Assembly: GCA_903882935.1 (NCBI GenBank)
Contig: CAIRZB010000004.1
Span: 18,549-82,548 of the forward strand
Direction: 5' to 3'
From: an uncultured Parafilimonas sp.
GTDB lineage: Bacteria > Bacteroidota > Bacteroidia > Chitinophagales > Chitinophagaceae
DNA: 64,000 bases
The notes beneath the pieces were generated by a model. It saw only the letters and a program-made list of their open reading frames with translations. It was not told where the DNA came from and did no database searches. Shown piece after piece: positions 16,954-26,023 of this stretch. Made by a program: the position numbers and the translations under genes. The stretch's first letter is position 1, and the number at the start of each line of letters is the position of its first letter.

Positions 16954-19131
16954 ATGTCTGTTATCCAAAGGATTCAGGAAAAGCAAAAATGGGTTTTTGG
17001 CACAATCGCTGCCGCCTTATTTATTTTTGTTATCCAGGATGCGTTTTTTAAAAGCGGTAATTCTTCCAGAGCTACCACTATTGGCAATGTTAACGGTGAA
17101 ACTATAGAATACACCGATTTTGAAAATGAAGCAACCCTGATTAAAGAAGTTAATTCTCAACAGCAGATTGACCAAGACCAATTGAACGAGTATGTTTGGA
17201 GCCAATCTGTTAACAGAACACTTAATAAACAGGAAGTTGATAAACTTGGTTTGGTGTATAGCGGTAAGGAATTTGGTGATGCCGTGGCCAGTAACAACCC
17301 TCCGGAAAATATACGCAACCAATTTGGTGACCGCCAATCCGGTGCTTACAACCCGGAAATGGCCAAAGGCTATTTAACGCAGGTAAACGCACTGATTAAG
17401 AAAAACCCCAGTGCCGCACAGGCGCAAATGGCTTATTACAGTATTATTAAAACAACCGAAGACCAGGAATTGGCAAAAAAATACCAAAGCCTTGTAACAG
17501 GTGCTGTATATGCGCCAAAATGGCTTGCCCAAAAAACCAGCGCTGATAATAGTGCTATTGCTAACGTATCATTTGTAGAGGTGCCATACCAAACTATTGC
17601 AGATTCGTTGGTAAAGGTTAGCGATGATGAGGTGGCTGATTATATTAAACGGCACAGTAAAGAGTTTGAGCAAAAAGAGGAAACTAGGCAAGTTGCATAT
17701 GTACCTTTTGACGCGTCACCTAGCCATACTGACTCTGCAGCGGTTATTGCTGATTTGGAGTCATCAAAGGAAGAATTTAGAACAACGACTGACTTAAAAA
17801 CGTTTTTGCAAGCTAAGGAATCTAAATTGAGGTTTTACGATGGTTATATTGGTAAAGCCAATATACAACAGCCTAACAAGGATACTTTGTTTAAAATGCA
17901 AACTGGCCAACTTTTAGGACCGTATGTTGATGGAAACAGTTTTGTTGTAGCACGTTTAGTTGGCACTAAACAATGGCCAGATTCAGCCAAGGTGAGGCAT
18001 ATATTGGTGTCTACCCACCAGCCCGACCAAACTACAGGGCAGCTACAAAGGATAGCAGATGATAGCACAGCCAGCAAAAGGTTAGATAGTGCCATCGCTG
18101 AAATAAAAGCCGGCAAAAGCTGGGATTCTGTTTGTTTGAAGTATTCTGACGACCCAGGTTCTAAAACCAAAGGTGGTGTGTATGATTTTTTTGCAGCCAA
18201 CGCCCAAATGGCTGAAACGTTTAATGATTTTTCGTTTGACGGTAAAAAAGGTGAGTTTAAAAAAATACATTCAGAGTTTGGATTTCATTATATGCAGGTG
18301 CTTGACCAAAAAGGTTCGCAAACCGCGTACAAGTTTGCTTACTTGGCAAAACCCATTGTAGAAAGCCAAGCCACTGACGACTCAGTAAGGGAAGAAGCAT
18401 CTAAGTTTGCATCTTCAGTAACCGGTTCAAACAGCATGAAGTTATTTTACGACAACGCTGCAAAAATTGGCAAGCAGCCGATGGTAGTACCAGGTATTCA
18501 AGAAAATGCTTTTGCTATCGGTAACCCAGGCTATCCTGGTTCATTAGGTAAAGGCCGCCCTTTTATTAAATGGGTGTACCAAGCCTCAATAGGGTCTATC
18601 TCAGACCAGCCTTATAAATTTGGCGATAAGTATATAGTGGCAATACTTACTGGTATTAACAAGCCCGGTTTAATGAGTGTAGAAACGGCTAGGCCAATGG
18701 TTGAAGCGAAGATTAGGAGTGAGAAAAAGGCCAAGACAATAATCGACACAAAAATAAAAGGCGGCACGTTGGAAGCGATTGCGCAAAGCAATGGCCAACA
18801 AGTGCAGATTGCAGACAGCCTTTATTTTCAGTCAAGGGGTAAGTTTGGGTCAGTTGTTAACTCAGAACCCGCTGTAATAGGTGCTGCATTCAACAAACAA
18901 TTACAGGGCAAGCTTAGCCAGCCCATAGCAGGCCTAAGTGGCGTTTTTGTAATAAAAGGCAACAGCATAGCGGGTGTAGCATCTACCGACACAAATTTAG
19001 AGGGCCAGCGCAAAGGATTGGAGTATACATTGAAAAGCCAAGTTATGCAACAGCAACAACCAAGGCAAGGTGGTATAAGCCCCTTACAAAAAGCGGCCGA
19101 CATAAAAGATTACAGGTCTAAATTCTTTTAG
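16954..19131 (+). CDS. PpiD/SurA-like peptidyl-prolyl isomerase, membrane-anchored
   Basis: A 725-residue periplasmic folding factor. An N-terminal membrane anchor (about 14-32, FGTIAAALFIFVIQDAFF) is followed by a SurA_N-like chaperone region beginning at IGNVNGETIEYTDFENE. A parvulin PpiC domain occupies about residues 345-452 (VRHILVS, GKSWDSVCLKYSDDPGSKTKGG, FGFHYMQV). A long C-terminal chaperone-like part follows. The layout resembles E. coli PpiD more than soluble SurA. The coding strand is clearly G-over-C, the reverse of mnmG on the same strand. A strong terminator follows. Confidence 0.88.
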   Translation: MSVIQRIQEKQKWVFGTIAAALFIFVIQDAFFKSGNSSRATTIGNVNGETIEYTDFENEATLIKEVNSQQQIDQDQLNEYVWSQSVNRTLNKQEVDKLGLVYSGKEFGDAVASNNPPENIRNQFGDRQSGAYNPEMAKGYLTQVNALIKKNPSAAQAQMAYYSIIKTTEDQELAKKYQSLVTGAVYAPKWLAQKTSADNSAIANVSFVEVPYQTIADSLVKVSDDEVADYIKRHSKEFEQKEETRQVAYVPFDASPSHTDSAAVIADLESSKEEFRTTTDLKTFLQAKESKLRFYDGYIGKANIQQPNKDTLFKMQTGQLLGPYVDGNSFVVARLVGTKQWPDSAKVRHILVSTHQPDQTTGQLQRIADDSTASKRLDSAIAEIKAGKSWDSVCLKYSDDPGSKTKGGVYDFFAANAQMAETFNDFSFDGKKGEFKKIHSEFGFHYMQVLDQKGSQTAYKFAYLAKPIVESQATDDSVREEASKFASSVTGSNSMKLFYDNAAKIGKQPMVVPGIQENAFAIGNPGYPGSLGKGRPFIKWVYQASIGSISDQPYKFGDKYIVAILTGINKPGLMSVETARPMVEAKIRSEKKAKTIIDTKIKGGTLEAIAQSNGQQVQIADSLYFQSRGKFGSVVNSEPAVIGAAFNKQLQGKLSQPIAGLSGVFVIKGNSIAGVASTDTNLEGQRKGLEYTLKSQVMQQQQPRQGGISPLQKAADIKDYRSKFF

Positions 19132-19158
19132 CAAATTAGCCTTTATACTTTTTTTTAG

Positions 19159-19188
19159 AACGCCCCGCAAATTTTGTGGGGCGTTTTT
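19159..19188 (+). terminator. Terminator of the PpiD-like gene
   Basis: AACGCCCC (19159-19166) pairs with GGGGCGTT, extended by GCAA/TTGT, and is followed by TTTT, 28 bases after the stop codon. Confidence 0.85.
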
Positions 19189-19519
19189 ATTAATACTGAA
19201 TTAGGCTGCCTTGCTGAGGACTGAGTAGCCATATTTTAGTAAAAAGGGTTTATAGGAAAGAGGATAATGCTAACCAATGTTATAATGCTGTAATACGGAA
19301 GCCGTGTTGCGTTACTTACCGCTGGTAAGTTTGGGAAAAATGGAAAACTTAGAAAAAGTATTGGTTTTGACGTACAAAAATAGCATTGGTGTAAGGTTGA
19401 AATTGCGGAAATAACTGATTTGGTATTGATACGGGATAATTGTGCATTAAAAAGCAGACAGTTTATTGACCTTTTTCAAATTTATAATGGGAAAATACTA
19501 GAGATAATGTTGCTATGAA
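19189..19519. other. Intergenic region with no recognisable gene
   Basis: About 330 bases between two terminators. I see no open frame of useful length, no RNA-like fold and no repeats in it. Confidence 0.5.
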
Positions 19520-19570
19520 AAATTATGTGGGTTGCTAAAGTGACTACCATTTTACTTAGGCAACCCACAT
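19520..19570 (-). terminator. Terminator of the serC-DUF1015-TPR operon
   Basis: ATGTGGGTTGC...AAGT (from 19525) pairs with ACTT...GCAACCCACAT (to 19570) in a long stem with one bulge. On the minus strand it is followed by AATTTTT. It starts 7 bases after the TPR gene's stop. Confidence 0.7.
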
Positions 19571-19576
19571 ATTAAA

Positions 19577-20587
19577 TCAGTCGGCATAGTATTGCCCGGA
19601 TGGAATTTTAAATACGATGCTGTGTAGCATTTGCATCCATTGCGCCAATTGGTCTGCATGGGTTTTTTGCCAATTTTCGTATTTGTCAGCGTCGGCCGCA
19701 TTACCAAAAAGCCATTGGTTATAGGCATCAAATATTTTATAGTCAACCAATTGTTTGTGCAGATCGAATAAGCGGTAAGGGTATTGTTTGGCGTTACCTG
19801 TGGTAACCCAGTCTAAAATGAAGCGCCACCGCAGTTCAATTAGGTTTTCTACCGAAACACTGTCAATTTTTTCGTTGATATTTTTGTTTAAGATGCGCGC
19901 TACCATATTTGTAAAACCCTTTCCACCAGCCGCGGCTTTTTTTAGGGTATTGCCTTCCAGTAATTTTTTATAGCCCTGTAGCAGCATGTTTTTTATCTCT
20001 TCCGTTCTTGGGGTATAGCTCTCAATATTTACAAATATCTCCCCGTACAATAGGCCTTTTAAAAGGTTACGGTTGTTTACATAATATTTGCAGGCATAAT
20101 AATAGTTGCCGTTGTTGTTTACATCAGCTTGTATACCCTTTTCCCAGGTGTTAATGGCCGCAACAGCATCGTTATCCTGAAAAAGTAGGTCGCCATATTC
20201 GCTAAAAAGCACCCCGCTGGTGGGGAATTTCTTAACACCTTCTTTGTACATTTTAGTACCTTCTTTGTACTCAGCCAACTCTTTGTACGTTGAACCCAAC
20301 AATTGGTAACACTGAACATCCGCATCGGGCCTTTCTGTTAGTCTTTTACCCAACTGGAGGGATGTTACAAAGTCGCGTTTTAAAATATTCGCGAAAAGCT
20401 GGTCTTTTAATAAAGCTAAGTTGTTTGGTTCGCCCTTTAATGCACTGTCTAGCGTTTTGCAGGCTGCATCAAAATCACCAGCCTGCATTTGGCTACGTGC
20501 CAATACTTGCAGCGAGTTTATACCCTGCGCCGATGTAGTTTGCAAAACAACTAAGGCAAAAGCCAACAAAGCTATTAATTTGGTCAT
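19577..20587 (-). CDS. Exported tetratricopeptide-repeat protein
   Basis: A 336-residue protein with a signal peptide (MTKLIALLAFALVVLQTTSAQG, cleavage near residue 20). Helical TPR-like repeats cover about residues 25-180, for example ARSQMQAGDFDAACKTLDSAL and GTKMYKEGVKKFPTS. The C-terminal half is helical and unrecognised. It is probably a periplasmic protein-interaction scaffold; no enzyme motif is visible. It begins 7 bases after the DUF1015 gene's stop and is the last gene of the operon led by serC. Confidence 0.75.
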   Translation of the reverse strand: MTKLIALLAFALVVLQTTSAQGINSLQVLARSQMQAGDFDAACKTLDSALKGEPNNLALLKDQLFANILKRDFVTSLQLGKRLTERPDADVQCYQLLGSTYKELAEYKEGTKMYKEGVKKFPTSGVLFSEYGDLLFQDNDAVAAINTWEKGIQADVNNNGNYYYACKYYVNNRNLLKGLLYGEIFVNIESYTPRTEEIKNMLLQGYKKLLEGNTLKKAAAGGKGFTNMVARILNKNINEKIDSVSVENLIELRWRFILDWVTTGNAKQYPYRLFDLHKQLVDYKIFDAYNQWLFGNAADADKYENWQKTHADQLAQWMQMLHSIVFKIPSGQYYAD

Positions 20588-20594
20588 ATACCGT

Positions 20595-21827
20595 TTATTC
20601 GTGTATCAAGTGGGTAAGGAGGCCATCCCGCAGTTTTGGCTCAAACCATGTGCTTTTTGGGGGCATAACATTACCGCTGTCGGCAATGGCAAACAGCTGT
20701 TCAATGCTAACTGGGTAAAGGCTAAAGGCCGCTGCCATTTCACCGCCGTTAACTCTTTTTTCCAACTCCCCTAAGCCACGTATTCCGCCAACAAAATCAA
20801 TATTTTTTTCGGTACGGGGGTCAAGGATGTTTAGCAACTTGCCAAGAATATTATCCTGCAAAATGGTTACATCCAGCACACCAATAGGGTCGTCGGCCAA
20901 AAAAGTTCCGGCCTTGGCAGTTAGTTTATACCATTTTTTTTGCAGGTAAAGGCCAAAATCGTGCAGTTGGGTTGGCTTAACTGCTTCTATAGCATCTTCT
21001 ACCAAAAAATTTTCGCGCAGCTTGTTAATAAAATCCTCCGTTGAGTAGCCGTTTAAAGTTTTAACCAACCGGTTGTAGTCCATTATATACAGCTGGCTTG
21101 CCGGAAAAAGCGTGGTGAGGAAATAATCTGCGTCGGCCGATTTTTCGGCACCCAAGGCTTGCCTAACTTTTGCCGCAGATGCTGCGCGGTGGTGGCCGTC
21201 GGCTATATAGGTGCAGGGTACTTCTTTATCAAAATACTGGGTTATTGTTTTAACAACATCGCTGTCGCTCACTATCCAAACAGTGTGACTTATGCCGTCG
21301 TCTGCTGTAAAATCGTACACGGGGCCTTTTTTCATCCAGTTTTCAACAAGCTCATCAATTACTTGTACGTTGCGGTAGGCCAAAAACACATTGCCGGTTT
21401 GTGCGCCAATGGTTTTCATGTGGTCAATCCGGTCCTTCTCTTTTTCTGGCCTGGTAAACTCGTGCTTTTTTATAATGTTGTTTTCATAATCGTCAATACT
21501 GCTTACGCAAACCAAACCTGTTTGGCTTCGGCCATTCATTATTAGGCGATATATATAGTAGCATTCCCTGTCATCTCTAAACAGTACGTCACGTTTAATG
21601 AAGGCTTCTAAGTTTTGCTTTGCCTTTTCATACACCTCTACCGAATGCACATCGGTTGTTTCTGGCAAGTCAATTTCACTTTTAGTGATGTGTAAAAATG
21701 ATGACGGGTTGCCTTGTGCTTCAATTTTCGCCTCGGCACTGTTTAATACGTCATATGGTTTGCTTGCCACTTGTTTGGCAAGTTGTGCGTGGGGCCTTAA
21801 TGCTTTAAAGGGTCTTATGTTGCTCAT
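20595..21827 (-). CDS. DUF1015 family protein
   Basis: A 410-residue cytoplasmic protein recognised as DUF1015 by the opening IRPFKALRP, ASKPYDVLNSAEA, NPSSFLHI, and the central ADGHHRAASAAKVR block (about residues 215-228). The ADGHHR segment looks like an active or ligand site; its reaction is not established. In related Bacteroidota the family is often encoded beside serC and serA. Here it follows serC by 44 bases, and serA is not in the cluster. A role linked to serine metabolism is an inference from context only. Confidence 0.85.
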   Translation of the reverse strand: MSNIRPFKALRPHAQLAKQVASKPYDVLNSAEAKIEAQGNPSSFLHITKSEIDLPETTDVHSVEVYEKAKQNLEAFIKRDVLFRDDRECYYIYRLIMNGRSQTGLVCVSSIDDYENNIIKKHEFTRPEKEKDRIDHMKTIGAQTGNVFLAYRNVQVIDELVENWMKKGPVYDFTADDGISHTVWIVSDSDVVKTITQYFDKEVPCTYIADGHHRAASAAKVRQALGAEKSADADYFLTTLFPASQLYIMDYNRLVKTLNGYSTEDFINKLRENFLVEDAIEAVKPTQLHDFGLYLQKKWYKLTAKAGTFLADDPIGVLDVTILQDNILGKLLNILDPRTEKNIDFVGGIRGLGELEKRVNGGEMAAAFSLYPVSIEQLFAIADSGNVMPPKSTWFEPKLRDGLLTHLIHE

Positions 21828-21871
21828 TAATATATTATTGAATTTGGTAATCGCTTATTTAAGGTGTTTCT

Positions 21872-22942
21872 TTAACCATGGCTTATCGCAAAATATTGCA
21901 TAAGGCTGCACAATGCTTCAACGCTGCTTAGCGGCATGGCATTGTACATAGATACCCTAAGGCCCCCTACACTTCTATGCCCCTTAATGCCCACCATGCC
22001 ATTTTGTTTGCACTCGTCTAAAAAGGCTGTTTCAAGTGCTTCGTCTTTTAGGAAAAAAGTGGCGTTCATCAGGCTTCTGTCTTCTTTCGCTACAATTGGT
22101 GTGAAGAGTGGCAAGCTATCGAGCGTATTATAAAATAAGTTGGCCCTTACTTTCGCCCTCTTTTCCATCTCTGCAAGGCCACCCTCTTTTTTTATCCAAC
22201 GCAATGTAAGCATGGCTACATAAATGGCAAATACCGGCGGTGTATTTAGTAAAGAATTGGCTTCTATATGGCTTTGGTAATCAAGAATGGGCGATATTTT
22301 TCGGTTTATAGTACCCAACAGGCTTTTTTTAACCACTACCAAGGTTACACCGGCCGCACCCATATTTTTTTGGGCACCGGCGTAAATAAGCCCGAACCTG
22401 TTAAAATCCATAGGCCTGCTAAAAATATCACTGCTCATATCCGCCACCAGCGGCACAGTTGTGTCGGGTATGGTGTGCCACTCTGTGCCTTCTACCGTAT
22501 TGTTGGTAGTGTAATGCAGGTATTTTGCATCAGTGGGTACAGTAAACTCCTTCGGTATGTATGAGTGCTTTTTGTCTTTTGATGATGCAACAACGTTCAC
22601 ATTGCCAAATAGCTTGGCTTCTTTTATGGCTTTGCTTCCCCAAATGCCGTTATCGCAGTAAGCGGCTGTTTCGGTATCACCCAGTAGGTTAAGCGGTACT
22701 TGCATAAACTGGGTTGTAGCACCACCTTGTAAAAACAGAACTTCATGGTCTTCCCCTAACTGCATAAATTCCTTCACTAACAATTTGGCTTCTTCAATAA
22801 CATCCACAAACCAGGAGGTACGGTGGCCTATTTCCAGTATGGATAACCCTAAATTGTTGAAATTTAAAATAGCTTCCGCAGACTGTGTTAAAACCTCCTG
22901 TGGAAGCACAGATGGGCCTGAATTAAAATTGTGCTTCTGCAT
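21872..22942 (-). CDS. serC: Phosphoserine aminotransferase
   Basis: Transaminates 3-phosphohydroxypyruvate to phosphoserine in serine synthesis and may act in PLP synthesis. I use the ATG at 22940-22942 (MQKHNFNSGPS), since this is where the family begins; an earlier in-frame start adds 21 unrelated residues. The 356 residues fit the family. FLQGGATTQFMQVP binds PLP phosphate, and the PLP Lys is in YAGAQKNMG. The ending RVSMYNAMPLSSVEAL is typical. First gene of the serC-DUF1015-TPR transcript. Confidence 0.95.
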   Translation of the reverse strand: MQKHNFNSGPSVLPQEVLTQSAEAILNFNNLGLSILEIGHRTSWFVDVIEEAKLLVKEFMQLGEDHEVLFLQGGATTQFMQVPLNLLGDTETAAYCDNGIWGSKAIKEAKLFGNVNVVASSKDKKHSYIPKEFTVPTDAKYLHYTTNNTVEGTEWHTIPDTTVPLVADMSSDIFSRPMDFNRFGLIYAGAQKNMGAAGVTLVVVKKSLLGTINRKISPILDYQSHIEANSLLNTPPVFAIYVAMLTLRWIKKEGGLAEMEKRAKVRANLFYNTLDSLPLFTPIVAKEDRSLMNATFFLKDEALETAFLDECKQNGMVGIKGHRSVGGLRVSMYNAMPLSSVEALCSLMQYFAISHG

Positions 22943-23154
22943 TGTTACCGTTTGAGAGCGCAAAATAACGCAATTTGGCCCTAACGGCAATGGTAAACGG
23001 CTCAATTAGTCATTAAGGTCATTAGTCACTGGGTCATTAAGGTATTAATAAAAGGCCCTTGGAGATTATTTGTTTGAAAAAAACGCCCCCAAAAGAAAAT
23101 CTATTTTTGCACAATATCAATTACCTTATTTACCCAATAACCATTGGCTAGAAG

Positions 23155-23793
23155 TTATTCAACGTCGCTAACGCCGCCCGAAATGGCAAACTTCATGGCA
23201 TCTGCCGCAGGAATATTGTTCAGGGGTTTAATATTTTTCTTGGGCACAAAGTAAATAATGCCCGTGATGGCGTACGAGAGGGGTATGTACACAACGGCGT
23301 GGTCAAGCAAGTCAAAGTTTGTTGCATCGTCCTGTGTTATAAACCCAATGCGCCAAACATCTGGCCCGTCAACATTTACCAATACCGGCTTGGTAAACTT
23401 TTTCTTATTGCCTGCAAACGCCTCTAAAAAGTCTTTTACCGAGGTATAGATAAACTTTACTCCGGGCGTACGCTCCAGTACGGCATCAAAAAAGTCAATA
23501 ATCTTTGTTACGATAAATGTGGAGGAAATACTGCCTACCAGCAACACAAATACTACCACCACCACAAAACCCAAGCCGGGGATGTGGCGAAGCTCACCAG
23601 TTTGGGTATTTAAAAAATTAGGGAAGAAATAATGGATGGTGGCGGGTAATATGCCGTCAACTTTGTCAAACAGCCAAAGGATGGAGTAAATACTAATGCC
23701 AGCCGGCACCAATACCACCAGCCCTTGAAAAAAAACCTGCAATAATTTTTTTATGCGTAGCCTTACAAGCAACCGGCGTCTTAAGTTAGTCAT
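23155..23793 (-). CDS. DUF502 family membrane protein
   Basis: A 212-residue protein with two membrane helices: about residues 19-40 (VFFQGLVVLVPAGISIYSI) and 72-97 (IPGLGFVVVVVFVLLVGSI). The family signature is clear in LPATIHYFFP, IPGLGF, RTPGVKFIYTSVKDFLEAF and the late AVVYIPLSYAITGIIYFVPK. The function of DUF502 is unknown. The N-terminus is very basic (RRRLLVRLRIKK), suggesting a cytoplasmic start. It stands alone. Confidence 0.82.
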   Translation of the reverse strand: MTNLRRRLLVRLRIKKLLQVFFQGLVVLVPAGISIYSILWLFDKVDGILPATIHYFFPNFLNTQTGELRHIPGLGFVVVVVFVLLVGSISSTFIVTKIIDFFDAVLERTPGVKFIYTSVKDFLEAFAGNKKKFTKPVLVNVDGPDVWRIGFITQDDATNFDLLDHAVVYIPLSYAITGIIYFVPKKNIKPLNNIPAADAMKFAISGGVSDVE

Positions 23794-23941
23794 GGCTTTC
23801 CGGTTTTATTTAAAGCGTAAAGTAACCAATTTAATTGTTAACTGTGTATAAACATTCGTAACATATTCATTTTTAGACCGTTACAATATACTTGCAAATT
23901 GGCCCAATACCGCTCATCACAAATTACTGCCTTTTTAACGT

Positions 23942-23971
23942 TGGAAACTAAAATAACGAAAATAGTTTCCA
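23942..23971. promoter_or_regulatory. Candidate TetR operator of the efflux operon
   Basis: TGGAAACTA (23942-23950) and TAGTTTCCA (23963-23971) form a perfect 9-bp inverted repeat with a 12-base spacer. It directly abuts TAGTTTTG at 23972-23979, a TAnnTTTG promoter element, 20 bases before the TetR ATG. A repressor bound here would block the promoter, so autoregulation of the whole operon is likely. Confidence 0.7.
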
Positions 23972-23999
23972 TAGTTTTGCGCCAGATTTTATTGAAATT

Positions 24000-24632
24000 A
24001 TGGAACCGAAGGAAAGGATATTACAAAAAGCTGCAGACTTGTTTTTTAGGTACGGCATACGGTCTGTTACCATGGATGAAATTGCAGGCCAGTTGGGCAT
24101 ATCTAAAAAAACAATCTACCAGTATTATACCGACAAAGATGAAATAGTTGAAGGTATAATTGACAGAGAGATAGTGCAAAACGAATGTAAATGCAACACG
24201 TATTGCAGCGATAGTGAAAACGCGATACATGAAATTATGCTGTCTTTGGATGGCATGGAAGAAATGCTAAAAGCTACCAACCCGCTGATAATGTACGATT
24301 TGGAGAAACACCATATAAAAGCCCATAAAAAGTTTAAAAACCACACCGGCCAGTTTTGGTACAATATAATAGTAGACAACTTGGAAAGGGGGATAAAAGA
24401 AGGCTTGTACCGGCCAGAGTTGAACAAAGACATTGTGGCAAAATACCGCATAGAATCGGTATTTATAAGTTTTAACCAAGATATGTTTCCACATAGCAAA
24501 TACATGATCAGCGATGTGGGCAGAGAAATTGGCACGCTATTTCTATACAGCATAGCGACACAGCAAGGGGTGGAAATGATTGAAAAATATAGCCGTGAGG
24601 CAAACCAAAACAAACAGAAACTGTATGTATAA
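24000..24632 (+). CDS. TetR/AcrR family repressor of the efflux operon
   Basis: A 210-residue regulator with the TetR helix-turn-helix in residues 1-50 (LFFRYGIRSVTMDEIAGQLGISKKTIYQYY) and a divergent ligand-binding C-terminus. It is the first gene of a four-gene operon with a TolC-like, a membrane-fusion and an RND pump gene. A 9-bp inverted repeat lies over the promoter. The inducer cannot be deduced. Its last codons overlap the start of the TolC-like gene by 8 bases. Confidence 0.92.
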   Translation: MEPKERILQKAADLFFRYGIRSVTMDEIAGQLGISKKTIYQYYTDKDEIVEGIIDREIVQNECKCNTYCSDSENAIHEIMLSLDGMEEMLKATNPLIMYDLEKHHIKAHKKFKNHTGQFWYNIIVDNLERGIKEGLYRPELNKDIVAKYRIESVFISFNQDMFPHSKYMISDVGREIGTLFLYSIATQQGVEMIEKYSREANQNKQKLYV

Positions 24633-25983
24633 AAAAAAGATGATCACGGTGGCATTGATGCTAATAGCCACTTACCTAAACCACAGGGTACAAGCCCAAC
24701 AAAAGCCAACACCGGAAAAACATGCGTTTTCAATTCAACAGTGTATTGATTTTGCGCATGCGCATAACACCCAAGTGAAAAATGCGTTGATCGATTATCA
24801 GCTACAAGTGCAAACTAACCGCGGAGTAACAGCAGGAGCATTGCCTAAAGTTACGGCAAGTGCAGGGCTGACAGATTATATTGATATACCTACCAGCCTG
24901 CTGCCAGGCGAAATTTTTGGCGGCACACCGGGTACATTTATACCCGTTAAGTTTGGTACCAAGTACAACTCCAACGTAAGCGTGAGCCTGCAACAAGCAA
25001 TATTTGACGGCCAAGTGTTTGTAGGGCTAAAGGCAAGGGAAACCTCGCTTAAATATGCAATGAAGAATGTTGAGGTTACGGAGCAAGCAATAAAAGTAAA
25101 CATCTACAAGATTTACTACCAATTAGTAGTTTCAAAAACGCAAATTGATTTGATTAATGCCAATATTGCCAGGGCTCAAAAACTGGCAAGCGATACCAAG
25201 GCAATACATGACAATGGGTTTGGAGAACAAATTGATGTTGATAAAGCAAATGTGCAGCTAGCCAACCTACAAACGGAGAAAGTGAAACTGCAAAATACCA
25301 TAGATAACGGCTATTTGGGTTTAAAGTATTTACTAGGCATGCCCATTGCCGATGAATTGGTGCTTACCGATGGCATTACTGAAGACGATATAAAAACAGG
25401 CTTAATGGATGACACCGCCTACCAATATACAGACCGGAAAGACTTTCAGTATTTGCAATTAGTGCGTACGCTGAACGATTTTAATATAAAACGCTACCAA
25501 TTAAGCGCACTGCCCGTACTAAGCCTAAGCGGCGTTTATACAAAAACAGCCCAGCGCTCTAAGTTCGACATTTTTGGCAAAGGCGATTGGTTTACAACTT
25601 CTTATTTGGGCCTAAATATTAGTGTTCCGTTATTCGATGGTTTTGCGCGTAAATCTAACCTGCAATCTGCGCGGCTGCAATTGAATAAAACAGATAATTT
25701 GATAGACGACTTGAAGATATCCATCGACAATGCAGCGAGCCAAGCAAAAAGCAGCTTTTCCACGGCTATTTTAACCTTGGACTACCAAAAAAAGAACATG
25801 GCTTTAGCGGAACAAGTGTATAGCCAAACAAAAAAGAAATATGAGGCCGGTGCAGGCTCAACCACCGATATTACCAATGCCGAAACAGACCTAAAAACAG
25901 CCCAAACCAATTATATAAGCGCCATGTATGATGCCATTATTGCCAAAATAGATTACAACAATGCCATCGGTAAACTTAAATAA
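24625..25983 (+). CDS. TolC family outer-membrane efflux protein
   Basis: The outer-membrane channel of a tripartite efflux pump. I choose the ATG at 24625 because it gives a signal peptide MYKKKMITVALMLIATYLNHRVQAQQ; an upstream start inside the TetR gene would bury it. The 452 residues contain the duplicated outer-membrane-factor repeats: IQQCIDFAHAHNTQVKNA at the start of the first, and the alpha-hairpin repeat QVYSQTKKKYEAGAGSTTDITNAETDLKTAQTNY near the end split over the coiled-coil region. It overlaps tetR by 8 bases, so translational coupling is likely. Confidence 0.92.
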   Translation: MYKKKMITVALMLIATYLNHRVQAQQKPTPEKHAFSIQQCIDFAHAHNTQVKNALIDYQLQVQTNRGVTAGALPKVTASAGLTDYIDIPTSLLPGEIFGGTPGTFIPVKFGTKYNSNVSVSLQQAIFDGQVFVGLKARETSLKYAMKNVEVTEQAIKVNIYKIYYQLVVSKTQIDLINANIARAQKLASDTKAIHDNGFGEQIDVDKANVQLANLQTEKVKLQNTIDNGYLGLKYLLGMPIADELVLTDGITEDDIKTGLMDDTAYQYTDRKDFQYLQLVRTLNDFNIKRYQLSALPVLSLSGVYTKTAQRSKFDIFGKGDWFTTSYLGLNISVPLFDGFARKSNLQSARLQLNKTDNLIDDLKISIDNAASQAKSSFSTAILTLDYQKKNMALAEQVYSQTKKKYEAGAGSTTDITNAETDLKTAQTNYISAMYDAIIAKIDYNNAIGKLK

Positions 25984-26023
25984 CCCATTAACTATGCGTA
26001 ACCACACCACCAAAAAAGTTTAT

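Noticed and set aside
16836..17051. Open frame overlapping the PpiD-like start
   Set aside because: It lies in the DnaA-box region and in another frame of a real gene; no coding signal.
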